A DNA stretch of 64,000 bases from Ascaphus truei (GCA_036426205.1 CM071571.1:116856002-116920001), one strand, 5' to 3'; shown: positions 38,976 through 51,200, counted from the first letter of the stretch. The notes: a model not told the origin generated them from the sequence alone. Numbers and translations: made by a program.

Positions 38976-39294
38976 ATATATAAGCTGCCCCTATCATCTG
39001 TTGCTGGTCCCCTTTAGGATAGCAAAGACTTCGTATTAATGAAGTTCACATGTACATTATTCATTTGATACTGGAATCCTTTGTCTGTTTAGGTATCACT
39101 ATCGTGACATTAATATCTTTTGTAGCTTGTGCATAGTCTTTTATGAGCAAACATCTGAATTTAATTTATTTACCCATATATAATAACTCTCTTTCCTTTG
39201 AAAATTATTCTGTCTAGGTTGTGTATGGAGTATTTTCATATATATTACCACTCAGATATATTTGATATCACTAGAACTTCTGTCAGATCCTACA
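38976..39294. other. AT-rich, probable PLE 3' flank
   Basis: No ORF or repeat end recognised. It follows the plus-strand PLE fragment. Confidence 0.3.
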
Positions 39295-39592
39295 GATGCA
39301 GCCATCAGTATTAGATCACTTGCCTGGGAAAATCTGGGGCAATCTCCCAATAGACTTCAACATTTCGGTGAGGTTTCTGCGGCCAGACTAATGGCCCATC
39401 GGATTAACACAGCAGTGGTCCCTGCAGTCCCATTCAAACTGAATCAAACTAAAAGGGTCTGCAGGGACACGTGCTTTGTTAATCCGATGGGCCATTAGTT
39501 TGGCAGCAGAATCTCAAAGAAATGTTGAGCCATTTACTGTGAGATGCCTTCGTTTTTACCCAGGCAGGTGATCGGATAGTGGTGGCTGTATC
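39295..39592. mobile_element. foldback MITE (imperfect palindrome)
   Basis: The two halves are reverse complements for most of their length: GATGCAGCCATCA against TGGTGGCTGTATC, TCACTTGCCTGGG against CCCAGGCAGGTGA, ACTAATGGCCCATCGGATTAA against TTAATCCGATGGGCCATTAG. A short loop lies near 39429-39455. There are no coding blocks. No target duplication of clear length is seen, so the superfamily is undecided. Confidence 0.75.
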
Positions 39593-39641
39593 TTTATAGC
39601 ATCGATTCAATATATAAAATTAGAATTAAGCTATATATGGG

Positions 39642-41081
39642 TGTACCGGTTATTCCCCCCCACCCAATCGCATATATGGCATATGGAAGGGTAACCTATA
39701 TGTGTTACCAGGTGTGGTGCAGTATACCTGTCAGGCTCACAGGAGGTCTGAGCCTCCGCCAGTGAGAGACTGGGGTGAATCCTATGGAACGTTCTCGGTT
39801 TCAGCGCATCCACCTGTGTAGGGTTCTAGGGATGTAGAAGGTTGCCTACACAGAACCCGCATATACAATAACCACATACACAGGAATGTATATAACCACT
39901 TTACTAATATATGCAGGCAATAACACACACTTATAACATTCCCCCTAGGGAGTAACTCCACAGTCACCGTGTATCCCCACACTGTGTCCACAGCCCAACC
40001 CCCTTGTCCCGTGATCAGCGCTGCCACTATGTGTAATTGTGATATGTTAGGATACGTTGGTGCACATAGGAAGATACCTGCCGAGCGCTCCTGCACTCGG
40101 ACCTGCAAGCAACTTCGAAAAGGATCTGCCGCTTGGTGATCCCGTCTTATCCGGTGTTTCCTCACACGGGGTCCGCCAGGGGCGATCCCACCCTGGAGAT
40201 AGTCTCTGTCTTTTAGGCACAGACTTGAGCCCAAGTCTCTTCTCGGGGAGCGCAGCGTCCGCTGTGTCCCTAACTAGCAAATGGCTAATGGGGCAGGGTA
40301 CCTAACCTAGGGCCTGTCCCTATGGCACTTAGCTACTGTGACAGGGTCCCTAACCTAGGGCCTGTCCCTGTAGCACCACAAGCTGGGGAGTGAGATTTAT
40401 CTGTGGCCTAGGGGTTTACTGGCCTACTCCGTTCCCCTAGCTATTCCCGGTCCTGACTACTAATTCCTACCTAGTACTCCCAGCGCCTGCAGCAACGCAC
40501 TTCAACCTGCTGGGTACTTGCAGCAAACGTGCTGCACAAACACATGATGCCTTCTTGTCAGACCTCACAGCACTGACAGCCGTGACCCTGACAAGAAAGC
40601 ACACCACACACACCTAAGGGCAGGGTCCCTAACCTGGGGCCATCCCTTATTAATTACCCACTAGCCTGGTGGGGAGTTGGGGCCTGCCTGGGATATGGGG
40701 GACCTTACCTGGTGTAGGAGCCACTTGCTCCCTACACCCTTCCTTCCCCTTCCTGCTCCCAGCTCCAACTGACAAAAACCCTGTCTGCACACAACATTGT
40801 TGCAACTCTGCAGCATGAGAATATGCCAGCTCTATTGGCTTCAATGCTGCCTGTGACCAGGGTGAAAGTGCAGTCCCCAGAGGCTGCTGGGAATTGTAGT
40901 TCTTGGTACAGCTCTCCTATGGGGACCGCGTGTGCGATATTTACTGCGCAGGGGCGAAGCTCGCTCCACAACCAAGATGGCGGTGCCCGCCGGGAGAAGT
41001 CGCCATCCCCTTCCCCCACTGCCACAGGGGTAAGGCAGATGGCAAAGGAAGATCAGGGGGACCGGGTGTGACTCCCTTACA
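39642..41081 (-). repeat. probable solo LTR (group with 53871-55233)
   Basis: The ends are TGTACCGGTT and CTCCCTTACA, inverted TGTA/TACA as in LTRs. The region near the right end (agatggcggtgcccgcc, gggagaagtcgcc, ctgccacaggggtaag) is shared with 53871-55233. The left part (cctccgcca, gcgcatccacctgtg) is shared more loosely with the LTRs near 15.7, 53.9 and 57.0 kb. Flanks tggg and cggg match at 3 of 4. There is no internal region beside it, so it is probably a solo LTR. Confidence 0.6.
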
Positions 41082-42439
41082 CGGGCCATTGTTTTTATCT
41101 TATGTACTTTATTGTGTTATATACACAATCTATTTAAATTCACACACATACATATATTCTGTTGTGTATATTCATATTATGTTGACCTTCGAACGGGGGA
41201 GCCACTGTGTGCAATGTCACGTACCGTCACCTGTTCAGCTGGTTTCCGGTTCTGCCGCTTATGTGCCGTCGTGCACGCTGTGCCATTTCCAGTACAGATC
41301 CTCTACTTAAGAAGGCCAGACGCCATAAGAATATCCACTCTTTGATAAAGCGCTGCAAAGCGTGAAACGCATCATTTGCGTTCACCTGCCTCATATTGCA
41401 TTCCATGATGCCACGAGTTCAATACATTTTCTTCTTTTTTATCAGCTTTTTGTGCTTAGCCCCTTCATTATTGCAGTGCACCGCTTTATCCACATTCATG
41501 GATTTCTTTACGGCTTTACCAGCAAGAAGCACGCTCTTGGAGTTCATCACCACTCAAGCCGTGAGTACACACCTTAGTCACTTTATACTTACTGCTGGAT
41601 TACTCAGACTGAGTACCAATTGCTTATACATACAAACAAATTGCTACAGGGTCCGTGGTGCACCAGAGGTGAGGCGATCCGTCTCACCCAACCCTGACCG
41701 GCCGGATTGGATGCTAATTTCCCAAACACATCCCTTGGAGTCCTGTACCCCTGCATTGGAGCCACTCATTGATCCATCACAGTGCCTATTGTTTGTTCAT
41801 AGTGATCATCATACCAGTCTTCATATAACTTTTTCTCTTGTTCTCAATTTATACTTACCCATTGGGGGATCGTTTACCACTCAAGCTCTGCAGCACCGGT
41901 TATGGACTTTGTTGTTCTATTCATTTAGTGAACAAACTGGTCTGTTAGGTGCTAAAGCAGCAATACCCATACCAAAAGCCTATAGCAGTTTAACTCATAT
42001 AATACTAGTATCTTACCCTGGAGTATTTCCTCCTCTTTAAAAGAAAATTATTTTTAGTCTTTTCTTAATCTCATGGTAACCTTTAGACTGCACTGGGCTC
42101 TGGGGAGAGCTGCATTTTAACCTCACGGACACTTAGGCCCAGATCCACACAGCTCCATTAAGTCAGGCCTCATAACGTCATGTTATCAAAATCAGTAACG
42201 GCTGTTTTGTTCCCCGAGTTTAACACCAATCCATAAAGCATAATAAATGCTAAAACAAAAGGCTGTTGGTTATCTCATTAGCATATGGTTAGCGTGTTAG
42301 CTTTAAATAACATGGCCTGTCTTACTAAACATAGCATTACTCCCATCACACCCTGAATAGGTGTTCAATAAAAAGTAAGAATACAAAAGAGAAGGCAGGA
42401 GCCGAAAAGAACCCTGTAAATAAGAGTATGATCGTTAAA
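41082..42439 (+). repeat. non-coding, with a retroelement-tail motif
   Basis: No gene is recognised. The open frame of 214 codons at 41396-42040 has no domain and appears to be chance. A hammerhead-like motif lies at 41340-41378. Confidence 0.3.
41340..41378 (+). ncRNA. hammerhead-like motif, mutated core
   Basis: TTGATAA, GCGC...GCGT helix and GAAACGC. It has the same two core changes (C3 to T, G8 to A) as the motif at 15439-15475, suggesting one subfamily of dead copies. Confidence 0.3.
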
Positions 42440-42960
42440 TGGTACCTCTCACATCACGAGGTACCTCACTGTCAGATATCCCCGAGCTGTGCCCAGGCAA
42501 GTTTATATCCGCTGCCACAAGAGCCTGTAGGGTAGGCTAACCCCTTAACTAACCCCAGCCTTTCCCCTGGGGGAGGCTACCCCGGGACACAGGTTTCCAC
42601 GAGCCAGCCTCAGGGAGCTAATATGTTTTAGGATTTATTATGTGCAGGGTGCAGCAACAGGGTACCCTACAACCCAGTACAGATAAAACATTAACGGGCA
42701 AATACTTACAAAAAAAGGATAATTATCTCTTTCCAGGATCCTGCCAAAAGTCCAGTGGGCCCAAGTTCAAGTCCCGAATCACAGGTAATTATCTGACCAC
42801 GTCTCCAGACTTCCAGGAGGACCTCTACTCAGTCCTGTGTGATGGGGACGGGCACAGCTGGGTGCCCCAAACTCCCTTGGTCCTGGAGGCTGCCAAGGCT
42901 TAGCGCTCCAGGTAACTCCTCATGAGAGCGGTCGCAGCCACTTTGCAGCAACTCCCCCCA
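42440..42960 (-). repeat. LTR-like fragment related to 58640-59640
   Basis: It shares with 58640-59640 the order: gaggtacctca/ggggtgcctca, ccccgagctgtgcc/ccccgatctgtgcc, gagcctgtaggg/gagcctgtaggt, ggatttattatg/ggtttattatga, caaatact. TAATAAAT on the minus strand may be a poly(A) signal. Termini are not defined. Confidence 0.45.
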
Positions 42961-43204
42961 CCCAGAGACCTGTTGCCGCCAGCCGCTTCGCTGCTAGGAT
43001 AAGTGACACCAGCTAACCCACCTTCCCTAAACTCTTACTTTAAACCCCTTAAATTAAACCCTACCCTAACCACTAAAATGCCTTAAAATAATCCCCTACT
43101 CTAACAGTAAAACGTACCTTAGAAGTGGGCGGCAGCGACTCAATGTCTAGCAGCGGATCGGTTGAGGCTGAACACCGGCAGCCATTTGGTTGCAGTGAAA
43201 CCTT
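42961..43204. other. short non-coding gap
   Basis: No feature seen between the LTR-like fragment and the satellite. Confidence 0.4.
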
Positions 43205-44890
43205 GTACTCTGTGTAAGGTTATTCTATGTGCTGGTCTGGTTGTGTACTCTGGGTCGGTGTGTAGTGCGGTCTGGGTGTATACTCTGGGTTGTGTGTAGT
43301 GCGGTCTGGGTGTATACTCGGTTATTGTGTAGTGCGGTCTGGGTGTATACTCGGTTATTGTGTAGTGCAGTCGGTGTGTGGTGCGGTCTTGGTGTATACT
43401 CTGGGTCGGTGTGTAGTGCGGTCTGTGTGTAATCTCTGGGTCGTGTGTAGTGCGGTCTGTGTGTATGCACTGGGTCATTGTGTAGTGCGGTCTGTGTGTA
43501 TACTCTGGGTTATTGTGTAGTGCGGTCTGTGTGTATACTCTGGGTCATTGTGTAGTGCGGTGTGGTTGTATATTCGGTTATTGTGTAGTGCAGTCTGTGT
43601 GTATACTCTGGGTCATTGTGATGTGCGGTCTGGTTGTATGCTCTGGGTCATTGTGTAGTGCGGTCTGTGTGTAATCTCTGGGTCGGTGTGTAGTGCGGTC
43701 TTTGTGTATGCCCTGGGTCATTGTGTAGTGCGGTCTGGGTGTATATTCGGTTATTGTGTAGTGCAGTCTGTGTGTATTCTCAGTCATTGTGTTTAGTGCG
43801 GTCTGGGTCGGTGTGGTAGTGCGGTCTGGGTGTATACTCTGGGTCGGTTGTGTAGTGCGGTATGGTTGTATACTCTGGGTCGGTGTGTAGTGCGGTCTGG
43901 GTGTAATCTCTGGGTCGGTGTATAGTGCTGTCTGGTTGTATACTCTGGGTCATTGTGTAGTGCGGTCTGGTTGTATACTCGGGTATTGTGTAATGCGGTC
44001 TGTGTGTATACTCTGGGTCATTGTGATGTGCGGTCTTGGTGTATACTCTGTGTCATGTGTAGTGCGGGTCTGTGTGTATACTCTGTGTCATTGTGTAGTG
44101 CGGTCTGTGTGTAATCTCTGGGTCGGTGTTTCTGTGTAGGGCGGTCTGGTTATATATCTAGGTCGGTTGCGGTAGTGCTGTTGAGTTCCTGGTTGTAACA
44201 CTGGGTCAATTTTGTAATGCGGCTGGTTCGTATACTCTTGGCTCAGGTGGAGTGACGGTCTGGTTGTATACGATCGGTGTCGTAGGGTATCTGGCGATTG
44301 TGTAGTCGAGGTATCTTGGGGTGTGTAGTGCGGTCTGTGTGTATACTCTGGGTCATTGTGTAGTGCGGTCTGGTTATATACTTTGGGTCGGTGTGTAGTG
44401 CGGTCTGTGTGTATACTCTGGGTCATTGTGTAGTGCGGTCTGGTTGTATATTCTGGGTTGGTGTGTAGTGCGCTCTGGTAGTATACTCTGGGTTGTTGTG
44501 TAGTGCTATCTAGTTGTATACTATGGGTCGGTATGTAGTGCAGTCTGGTTATATACTCTGTGTCATTGTGTAGTGTGGTCTGGTTGTATACTCGGTTATT
44601 GTGTAATGCGGTCTGTGTGTATACTCTGGGTCATTGTGTAGTGCGGTCTGGGTGTATACTCTAGGTCGTTGTGTAGTGCGGTCTGGTTGTATACTCTGGG
44701 TCGTTGTGTAGTGCGGTCTGGTTATATACTCTGGGTCGGTGTGCAGTGCGGTCTGGTTATATACTCTGGGTCGGTGTATAGTGTGGTCTGGTTATATACT
44801 CTGGGTCAGTGTATAGTGTGGTCTGGTTATATACTCTGGGTCGTTGTGTGGTGCGGTCTGGTTATATACCCTGGGTCGGTGTATGCACGG
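43205..44890. repeat. 35-bp satellite array, about 48 units
   Basis: Head-to-tail units built from tgtgtagtgcggtctg followed by tgtatactctgggtc. Variation is concentrated in the tgtgtgt/ggttgt part and the cat/ggt ending. A more irregular stretch lies at 44120-44310. Because 35 is not a multiple of 3, open frames cycle through three peptide phases and are not genes. Confidence 0.95.
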
Positions 44891-45151
44891 AATATAACCA
44901 AACTGTATTGGTGCAATGCTAGGTTACTTCTGCGGCATTGCAACAATATCTGCTGTGCACGGCACATAATTAATACTCCACCACCAAATATATCACCCTG
45001 ATAATAGGGCTGCACACACTTACATGTCAGCTTACTTTAAAGGATAAAAGGGAGTGGTGATAGGGAGTGATCAACTACAAACCATACAAATTAACAAGAA
45101 ATAATCGATAATTATGACGAGTGGGTGCAAACTGTGAACTGAAAGTGAATC

Positions 45152-46106
45152 AGTAAAATGGTGAGCTACACTAAATAGTGTGCTCAAAGAAAAATTCACT
45201 TAAATGCACACCACTAGCAATTAGAATATAACTTTTAATAGTGTTACTTAAAACATATAACCAATTGTAAGTGTAACAGTAATTAAAAAATCAAAATATC
45301 AAAAGTAAGACGAAAAAATGCCCCTGATGAAGCTACGTAGCTGGAGGGAAACGTGTGTAGGGCATGTAGTGATGTCATCAGTCTCCGTTATGGAGCGGTT
45401 TTAGTTTTGAGCTACGAATTTTCAGCTAGTCACAGCATTTAGATCTATTTTCATTATACCAGTTTATTTAGATACTAATGGCAGGAGGTGAACTGAGCTT
45501 ACTAAAGTATTGCCTAGTGATGGTCTCTATGGTCAATTTATATTAGAGTCCATGCTATATTACAGCCTTGTGTATCGGCTTTGCATGTAAATTTACATTC
45601 AGCCATCCTCTCTAATTTCAGAAGAGTATATACTGCTATTTTTATCTTATTAGTGGTGTGTGGGAGTTGCCATTTATGGTTACCTTATATATAGGGCAGT
45701 GCTCTGCTCCTGTTATATCCCTCTCCCCTTCTGAGTATAGAGGACTGTTCATGGTATAATGTTAATCAGTTGCACATTTTCAGACCTATAAGCAAGTATT
45801 ATTTGAGGTCTTTAGACTATTAGAATTTGTAGGTGCTTTACTAAGCTCTGTTCTGTGATGGTAATTTCCATCAGCGCTGATTTTTACCTTTAACTCCCTA
45901 CCTACTGACAAGTAGTGTACTGTGACTGAGTGTTTATTCAGTAGGGGTTACTGGTATTTCGTCTCACCTTTGATATTTAGATTTTTTAATTACTGTTACA
46001 CTTACAATTGGTAATATATGTTTTAAGTAACACTATTAAAAGTTATATTCTAATTGCAAGTGGTGTGCATTTAAGCACACTATCTAGTGTAGCTCACCAT
46101 TTTACT
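45152..46106. mobile_element. element with about 140-bp inverted arms and hammerhead-like motif
   Basis: The left arm 45152-45304 and right arm 45968-46106 are reverse complements over about 140 bp (agtaaaatggtgagctacac, ataacttttaatagtgttac, ccaattgtaagtgtaacagt), with a few indels. The 660-bp centre is non-coding and has CTGATGA (45324-45330) and GAAAC (45348-45352) next to the left arm. It could be a PLE-derived unit with inverted terminal copies or a non-autonomous DNA element. Confidence 0.6.
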
Positions 46107-46519
46107 ACTTTAAAGGATCAATTCGTGAGCTTTTTTTTAAAAGTATTTATAACATAGGTTTGAAGCATTACGCGAAACCTGTTAGCTGAGCAGCTATCAG
46201 CACCCCCTCTATATCTCTGGAAGCAAGGTTACTTGATTTAGTTCAGTGGTTCTCCAGGTTATTTGTGCATTAGCTTATACGTATCATATTCACAGTTTGC
46301 CTTATTTTAGTGGTAGAAAACTTACATTGCAGTTTTGTGAGACAGCTTCAAAGTGTGCTTAAATCTTAGTACTATAGAATTTAGACTGCTTTTCTGTGAG
46401 ACAGCTTGTTTACATTTAAGATGTATTGACGTACTCATGCATTAGGTAAAATTGAAAAAATGGCGGTCACTGCTCTACAATCATAGGAACAAACCAAGCG
46501 CAATTAATTGTATTGTATT
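46107..46519. other. non-coding, AT-rich
   Basis: It contains another weak motif, tttgaagcattacgcgaaac (46159-46178), resembling the retroelement-tail motifs but without a good first core strand. Confidence 0.3.
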
Positions 46520-49500
46520 GTATGTCTTTATTTATATAGCGCCATTAATGTACATAGCGCTTCACAGTAGTAATACATGTGGTAATCGAATAAATAACAG
46601 ATAATATAAATAACAGATCATGGGAATAAGTGCTTTAGACAAACATAACATTAAGGAAGAGGAGTCCCTGCCCCGAGGAGCTTACAATCTAATTGGTAGG
46701 TAGGGAGAACGTACAGAGACAGGGAGGGGGATGTTGGGTAAGTGCGGTCTGCAGAGGGGCCAAGCTTTATGTATCATGTGTTAGAATGTTCACAGTGCTA
46801 TTCGTATGCTTCTTTAAGCAAGTGTGTCTTAAGGTGGGTATTAAAGGTGGATAGAGAGGGTGCTAGTGGTACTTGAGGGGAAGGCATTCCCGAGGTGTGG
46901 GGCAGCGGTAGGTGAAAAAGGTTTTTAGGCGGGAGAGGGCTTTGATAAAAAGGGGCTGGGGGTAGAAAGAGAAGACATTTGGAAGAACGCAAGAGTCTGG
47001 ATGGTTGCATAGCGAGAAATTGGGCGTGAGATGTAAGGAGGGGCAGAAAGAGAGAGGGAAAGCTTTAAAAGTGAGGAGCAGAATGGAGTGTGAGATGCGG
47101 GATTGATTGGAAGCCAGGAGAGGGATTTCAGGAGGGGAGATGCTGAGACGGATCTAGGAAGAGTAGAGTGATTCTGGCAGCAGCATTTAGGATAGATTGT
47201 AGGGGAGACAGGGTGAGAGGCAGGAGGCGGACAGCAGGAGGTTACATAATCAAGACGGGAGAATGAGGGCCTTGTCAGAGTTTTAGCAGTCGAGCAACAG
47301 AGGAAAAGGGCGTATTTTTATATTGCGGAGGAAAAAAGCGACAAGTTTTAGAAAAGAATGTTTGAATGTGAGGGGAGATGTGAGAGAGGAGTCGAGGTGT
47401 AACCCTAGGCAGCGTGCTTGGGCTACTGGGTGAATGATCGTAGTTCAACAGTAATGTGGAGGAGTTGTAGGGCCAGGTTGGGAGGAAGTATGAGGAGCCT
47501 GTTTTAGCCCCTGTTGAGTTTAGGTGACGGAGGGCCATCCAGGATGATAGAGAGAGAGACATTAAAACCTTGGTCTGTTTAGCAGGTGTAAGGTAAGGTG
47601 TTGAAAAGTATATTGTGTGTGTCAGCATAGAGGTGATTTAAAACCAAAAGATGTATTAGGCCACCAGAGAGAGTGTTTGTACAGAGAAAAGAGAAGAGGT
47701 CCCAGGACAGAGCCCTGGGGTACCCCCACAAGAGAGATCATAGAGGAGGAGGTGTTAGCAGAAGAGACCACGGAAAGTACGATGGGAGAGGTAGGATGAG
47801 ATCCAGGATAGAGCTTTGTTCTGAATACCAAGAGTATGGAGAATGCGAAGGAGAAGGGGTGTTCCACGGTGTCAAATGCTGCAGAGAGAGGTCGAGTAAA
47901 TGAGCAGAGTGTAATGACTCTGTCTTTGGCAGCATGGAGGTCATCGTTATTTTAGTGAGGGCTGTTCCGTGGAGTGAGCAGTGGGAGGAAGCCAGATGTA
48001 GAAGGTCTAGGAGAGAATAGGTGGTGAGAAAATGGAGAAGCAGAGAGAGAATACAAGACGTTCAATGAGTTTTAGAGGCAAAGGCAGGAGGGAGACAGGT
48101 CGATAGTAGAGACAGGTAGGGTCAAGCTTGCTGTTTTTGAGTAATGGTATGACTGTTGCATGTTTGAAGGAGGATGGAAAGGTTCCAGAGCAGGGTGAGG
48201 AGTAAAAATGTGTGTGAGCGTAGGGATTATAGTAGGAGCAAGAGGTTTTAGGAGATGGGAGGAAATGGGGTCCAGAGGGCAAGTGGGAGGTGATGTTGAC
48301 ACTAGAGGAAGAGAGAGAGGCGATCAACGCGGACACGTCTCCCTGAGACAGTGGAAAAGAGTGCAAGGAAGGACGAGAGGAGAGTTAGGAAGATGGGTTG
48401 TGATGGAGAAAAGAAACAGAGGGGATGTTCTGCGTTGGATTCACTTCCTTAAAATAGTCAGCAAAGTCCTGAGCGGAGAGCGGAAGGAGAAGGAGAGGCA
48501 GCTGAGGGTGGTTTGAGTAGAGTATCAAGACAGAGAACAGTCGGCGTGGGGGGTTTAGACTTGTGCATGTTGATTAGTGCAGAAAAGTAGGCTTGTTCAG
48601 CTTGCGAGGAAGGAGAGTTGAAACATGGATAGCATATAAATTGTAGTGAATGAAGTCTGCGAGAGTGTGAGACTTCCTCCAGGGCGTTCAGAGAGGAATG
48701 AGGGAGGAACGCAGCATGCGTGGTGTGTGGGAATTTAGCCAGGGTCTCTAGGTTGTAAGGGCGGGGGCGGCAGAGAGAAAGGGGGGCAATGTAGATCAGA
48801 GAGGAGGACAAGAACAGAGTTGTAGTTCCTGACCAGGTTGTCGGGTCGTTGTAGCAGAGCTGAGAGAGAGAAGGGAGGAGCGGTAAAGTGGACTCAAAGT
48901 CAGGTAAGTGAATAGAGCGCAGGGTTCTGCAAGAACGGGTGATGATGGTGGAGAAGGGGAGAAGGAGAAGAAAGGGGAAGAAGAGGAGAAGGATAGGAAG
49001 AGAGATGATGGTCAGAGAGAGGAAAGGGGAAGGGAAAGGAGAAATCGGAGAGAGAGAAGTTCTTAGTGAAAAAACAGGTCTAAGTAGTGGCCACTTGTGG
49101 GTGCTGGCGGCAGTCCACTGTTTGAAGGCCAAAAGAAGAGTTGAAGAAAGAAGTGGGAAGCCCAAGGGAGAGAGGGGTCATCATGTGGCAATTGAAGTCC
49201 CAAGAGAAGAACAGGGGAGTCTGAGGAGAGGAAAAAGAGAGACCAGGATCAAATGAGAGAGAAAGGCAGAAGGGGATGAGTTAGAGGTAGGTGGGCGATA
49301 GATGACCGCCACATGAACAGGGAGAGGAGAGAAAAATCTGGACGTTGGAGCCTCAAAGGAGGGAAAAGCAGAGAGGGAGGATAGGAAGGGTTCGTGTAAG
49401 ACAGAGAGAGGAGAGCAGGAGGAGAGCCACAACCCTCGCCATCAGTGCGCGGAGTGGGGGAGAAGGAACGGCCACCGTAGAGAGGGCACTTCCAGAGCAG

Positions 49501-50130
49501 AGTCAGAATGAGGAGCCAGGTCTCAGTTATAGCAAAGAGAAGCAGGAGTTGAGAGAGAAAGAGTCATGCACACGAGGAACTTGTTAGAGAGGGAGCGAGC
49601 ATTCCAAAGGGCACAGGAGAAGGAAAGGAGAAGAGAGGGGGGGGGAGGGTGGCAGGGATGGGTATGAGGTTGGAGGGTTGACACACCAGAAGGATAGATG
49701 GTTGTGCGTTGGCAGGCAAGATGAGCGCATGTAAGGAATAGACAGGACCAGGATTGGAGAGGATTCCCAGAAGCAAGGAGGCGAAGCATGGATAGAAAGA
49801 GAATGTGTGAGGAGGATTTGTAGGTGGTTGTTTTGTTTAGTGCCGGGGATATAGCTGTTGTGGTGTCAGAGGACGCAGGTAAGAAAGGATTTCATGTGAA
49901 CAGAGAAGTGTGTGAAGGAAGGAGAGATGGAGATATATGAATGTGAGTTAGAGACATAGTGAGGCGGGTAAAAAGAAGTGCATAATTGAGAAGAAGTGAA
50001 GTCACAGCACATAAAAATGGTAAAGGCAGCATCACAGCAGTAATGATGCCTGTCTGGTAATGATGATATCCTCCTTTCCAGCGTAGTCAAATGCAGGAAT
50101 CGGGGCAGATGGGGTGTCCACTTCTTCCTC
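46520..50130 (-). mobile_element. degraded L2 LINE
   Basis: From right to left on the minus strand: AP-endonuclease remnants (CALWNARSLSNKF near 49.6 kb, HVAVIYRPPTS near 49.3 kb), RT remnants (ATVIPLLKNSKLDP and YRPVSLLPLPLKLIERLVF near 48.1 kb, VPQGSVLGPLLFSLY near 47.7 kb), and the C-terminal LSTFNTHLKTHLLKEAY near 46.8 kb. Then comes a 3' tail with agattgtaagctcctcgg and gcgctatgta-type sequence ending near 46520. There are many frameshifts and stops. Confidence 0.8.
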
Positions 50131-50149
50131 ACTCTTATTGAACTCTTTT

Positions 50150-50525
50150 AAACTTCAGTTGTTCATGGTTCATGCCACTTTAATGGGCCACTTGGATATG
50201 GGCTATGCATTGGATCACTTGCATATACTATATAACACACAGCAAAGGCTTCAATGATGATTTAGAGATGGTTTTACCTAGCATTGGATCACTGTATACG
50301 ATATAATCACACAGCAAAGGCTTCAATGATGATTGGTTTAATCGCATTGGATCAATGCATATACTATATAATACACACAGCAAAGGCTTCAATGATGATT
50401 TAGAGATGGTTTTACTGAGGAGAGAAGAGGACAAGATCCATTAGGGTAAGAGTTCCTTCCTTTTAAACTTCAGTTTGTTCAGTAGTCATGCCACTTATAA
50501 TGGCCACTGGATATGTGGCTGCAAT
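50150..50525. repeat. tandem duplication with about 70-bp units
   Basis: Cacacagcaaaggcttcaat followed by gatgattta occurs three times (near 50232, 50310 and 50376), with gcattggatca between them. The flanking blocks ttttaaacttcagttgttc (50150) and ttttaaacttcagtttgttc (50461) are also duplicated. Non-coding. Confidence 0.75.
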
Positions 50526-50903
50526 ACTAAATAAAACAAAATGTTTATAAATCAAAATAGACATCCACAGAACAAAAAATTGGTTTCCTCTGACGCGCTT
50601 TTCATCCCTGATGAGAGAGTAATCTACGAACATGTAGGATGTCTTTGATATTGTGGACAAGGAGAAGCTTGTTCCAGTGCGTCTTTGCGTAACACTGTGG
50701 GTACTGTGTCAAGACTTTGCTACATAGTATACTTTGATGTTTCATGCTGCAACAGATGAGAAAGGTTCTGACCGGACCGAGGCTGTGCATGCAGGATTTG
50801 TCCTCGTGAAGCAAATCATTGTATCCAGGAGTGGACATTGTACCATCTAAACATGCCCTGCTTGTTTGAATAACCTTGTATGTGCATTTCTTACACTCTA
50901 TAT
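50526..50903. other. non-coding gap before hAT element
   Basis: It contains the pair ctctgacgcgcttttcatcc and ctgatgagagag (50588-50625), again reminiscent of the tail motifs but without a complete core. Nothing else recognised. Confidence 0.3.
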
Positions 50904-50989
50904 CAGGCCTGCACAACACACGGACCGCGGACCTCCTCACTCATTGTGCGGCCCGCAGAGGCTTTCCCCCGTCCTCCTCCCTCCCGAGC

Positions 50990-51200
50990 CTCCTCTCCCG
51001 CCCGCGACCCGCTATCCGCTATCCCCCCTTCTCTCCCGGCCGTGAGCCATGAGCCCCCCCCTCCTATCCTGGCCGCGAGCCCCCTCCTCTCCCGCCTGGG
51101 AGCCACAATCCCCCTCTCCCGCCCGGGAACCGCGAGCCCCTCCTCTCCCGCCCGGGAACCGCGAGCCCCTCCTCTCCCGCCCGGGAACCGCGAGCTCCCT
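50990..51200. repeat. C-rich minisatellite in hAT element
   Basis: Tandem units of about 29-30 bp with the core ccgcgagcccctcctctccc, about six copies with variants. All long frames are compositional. Confidence 0.85.

Noticed and set aside
41396..42040. 214-codon open frame
   Set aside because: It shows no domain, signal or splice context and lies in retroelement-derived sequence; probably chance.
43205..44890. CRISPR-like regular repeats
   Set aside because: The 35-bp units are contiguous with no unique spacers, and the context is vertebrate; it is a satellite.
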